In this document: positions 63,082 through 64,000 of the stretch, one piece after another
How positions within the stretch are numbered: position 1 is the first letter of the stretch
How the letters are laid out: every line of letters starts with the position of its first letter
Assembly (NCBI GenBank): GCA_964491395.1
Contig: CAZBGI010000002.1
Coordinates: forward strand, 1-64,000
Direction: 5' to 3'
DNA length: 64,000 nucleotides
Source of the DNA: SKVR01 sp964491395
GTDB lineage: Bacteria > Bacteroidota > Bacteroidia > Bacteroidales > UBA7960
Made by a program: the position numbers and the translations under genes
Notes under the pieces: model-generated
Told to the model about the DNA's origin: nothing
The model's input: the letters and a program-made list of their open reading frames with translations, nothing else
Databases searched by the model: none

Positions 63082-64000
63082 ATGGATAAAGCTGGCATGT
63101 ACTATCTTTCAGGTCAGATTCTGGCCCTTGATTGCATCCCGGAAAACCGGGAAAAGATTGCTGCTGTTTTTCTTTCTTCATCCATGAACTGGAATGGTTT
63201 CGTGAAAATGGGCAGCGATAACTATGTGTTACCTGCCCTGTACCTCAAACTTCAGCAGTACAACCTCACCCCTTATTTGCCTGAGCCACTCAATGAGTAC
63301 CTGCAGGAAGTGCTCGCCCTTAACAGGGAAAGAAATCTTAGTGTTATGAGGGAAGCCGTTTTGGTGAGAGATGTTTTTCTGAAGGAGAATATAGAGTGTC
63401 TGTTTATGAAAGGTACCGGGAACATACTGGATGGATTATACAGCGACATCGGCGAACGGATGCTGTATGACCTGGATGTGCTGGTAGGAGAAGGAAACAT
63501 GCTTAAGGCCGCCGGAGTATTGAGGAATCATGGCTTTTTCACGCAAAAAGAATTCATTCCCCGCGCCGTGGAATCAACGATGCATTACCCCATTCTTTTG
63601 CGCAGCGATTTGGTGGCAGGCGTTGAAATTCACCGTATGGCGGTGCAATACCTCTATCAAAACAAGTTCTCAAATCAGCGAATCCTTGAGAACAGAGTTG
63701 CAGCAAATAAGGAAAAAGGTTTTTGGCTTATGCAGCCCGCCGACAGGCTCGTCCACAATTTCCTTCATGCGCAGCTGATGCATAGCGGGCACTATCATGC
63801 CGATGTTTCTTTGCGCGATCTTTATGATTTACTCTTGCTGAGTCGCAAAGTGGATGCATTGGATACTTTTTTGCACTTCGGGCATTACAAACAAGCCTCC
63901 CTGGCATATCTGAAGCTGATGCATAAGGTTTTTGGATTGCCAATGCCCCGGCAACTGGCATCCTCAAAATACGGATATTTTTTCCTTAAAAGACATCAGG
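63082..64000 (+). CDS. Nucleotidyltransferase family protein, NTP_transf_5 type (3' end cut by window edge)
   Basis: About 306 codons are visible from the ATG at 63082. The nucleotidyltransferase-like core reads FMKGTGNILDGLYSDIGER, MLYDLDVLVG and MHYPILLRSDLVAGVEIHRM (about residues 107-180). These match the NTP_transf_5 family seen beside polysaccharide and peptide-export genes. The acidic pair of a classic active site may be the DLD in this string. The function is unknown. The gene continues beyond base 64000 and could open another surface-glycan locus. Confidence 0.8.
   Translation, partial: MDKAGMYYLSGQILALDCIPENREKIAAVFLSSSMNWNGFVKMGSDNYVLPALYLKLQQYNLTPYLPEPLNEYLQEVLALNRERNLSVMREAVLVRDVFLKENIECLFMKGTGNILDGLYSDIGERMLYDLDVLVGEGNMLKAAGVLRNHGFFTQKEFIPRAVESTMHYPILLRSDLVAGVEIHRMAVQYLYQNKFSNQRILENRVAANKEKGFWLMQPADRLVHNFLHAQLMHSGHYHADVSLRDLYDLLLLSRKVDALDTFLHFGHYKQASLAYLKLMHKVFGLPMPRQLASSKYGYFFLKRHQ

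Noticed and set aside
1..64000. CRISPR arrays, insertion sequences, prophage or integrase genes
   Set aside because: I looked for regular direct repeats and for transposase or integrase motifs and found none.

Overview
The window is a chromosomal stretch from a member of the phylum Bacteroidota, most likely class Bacteroidia. The evidence is the gliding-motility genes gldD and gldE, the long Bacteroidota form of PurF, a DUF4175 protein, an UpxY-type NusG paralogue beside a Bacteroidota-style sugar transferase, atpD-atpC standing apart from the rest of the ATP synthase genes, and promoters of the TTTG-N20/21-TAnnTTTG type. A run of exactly 100 N marks a scaffold gap of unknown true length. No prophage, insertion sequence, CRISPR array or rRNA operon is visible. 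Most of the window looks like ordinary chromosome, with one glycan locus as accessory content.

Layout. 1-13 kb: a truncated cardiolipin synthase, uridine kinase, a PHP phosphatase, the PurF-like amidotransferase, an AlbA_2 protein, tRNA-Ala(GGC), ThpR, a fructosamine-kinase-like protein, an rpiB-lutB pair, an AT-rich 0.9 kb gene-free stretch, a LytTR response regulator and RNase R. 13-20 kb: a compact run of DUF4175 protein, RsbW-like ATPase, YbeY and MnmG, followed by three perfect parS sites around the assembly gap. This marks the region as probably origin-proximal. 20-29 kb: a methyltransferase, a 1240-residue orphan histidine kinase, butyrate kinase and phosphate butyryltransferase, a flippase-like protein and a TauE/SafE permease. 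29-35 kb: UpxY-like antiterminator plus sugar transferase, a WlbA-like oxidoreductase, a VOC dioxygenase-like protein and a DUF4105 protein. 35-48 kb: rplM-rpsI-rpsB-tsf and pyrH-frr, a radical SAM/SPASM protein, an AI-2E family permease, a RibF homologue with a degenerate adenylyltransferase half, atpDC, recJ, trpS and hflX. 49-59 kb: a surface-glycan locus (ATP-grasp, two glycosyltransferase-like proteins, O-antigen ligase/polymerase, GNAT, beta-propeller protein, FkbM methyltransferase, LpxL-like acyltransferase). 59-64 kb: an ECF sigma/anti-sigma pair, gldD, gldE and a truncated nucleotidyltransferase.

The genes cover translation (ribosomal proteins, EF-Ts, RRF, TrpRS, YbeY, MnmG, HflX), nucleotide metabolism (Udk, PurF, PyrH), energy and fermentation (F1 beta and epsilon, Ptb-Buk), envelope and glycan assembly, and motility or secretion (GldD/GldE). 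The strongest observations are the parS cluster beside mnmG and a gap, the RibF homologue that has lost the motifs for making FAD, the sugar transferase without its usual membrane hairpin, and two divergent intergenic regions whose opposing -33 elements share one palindrome.
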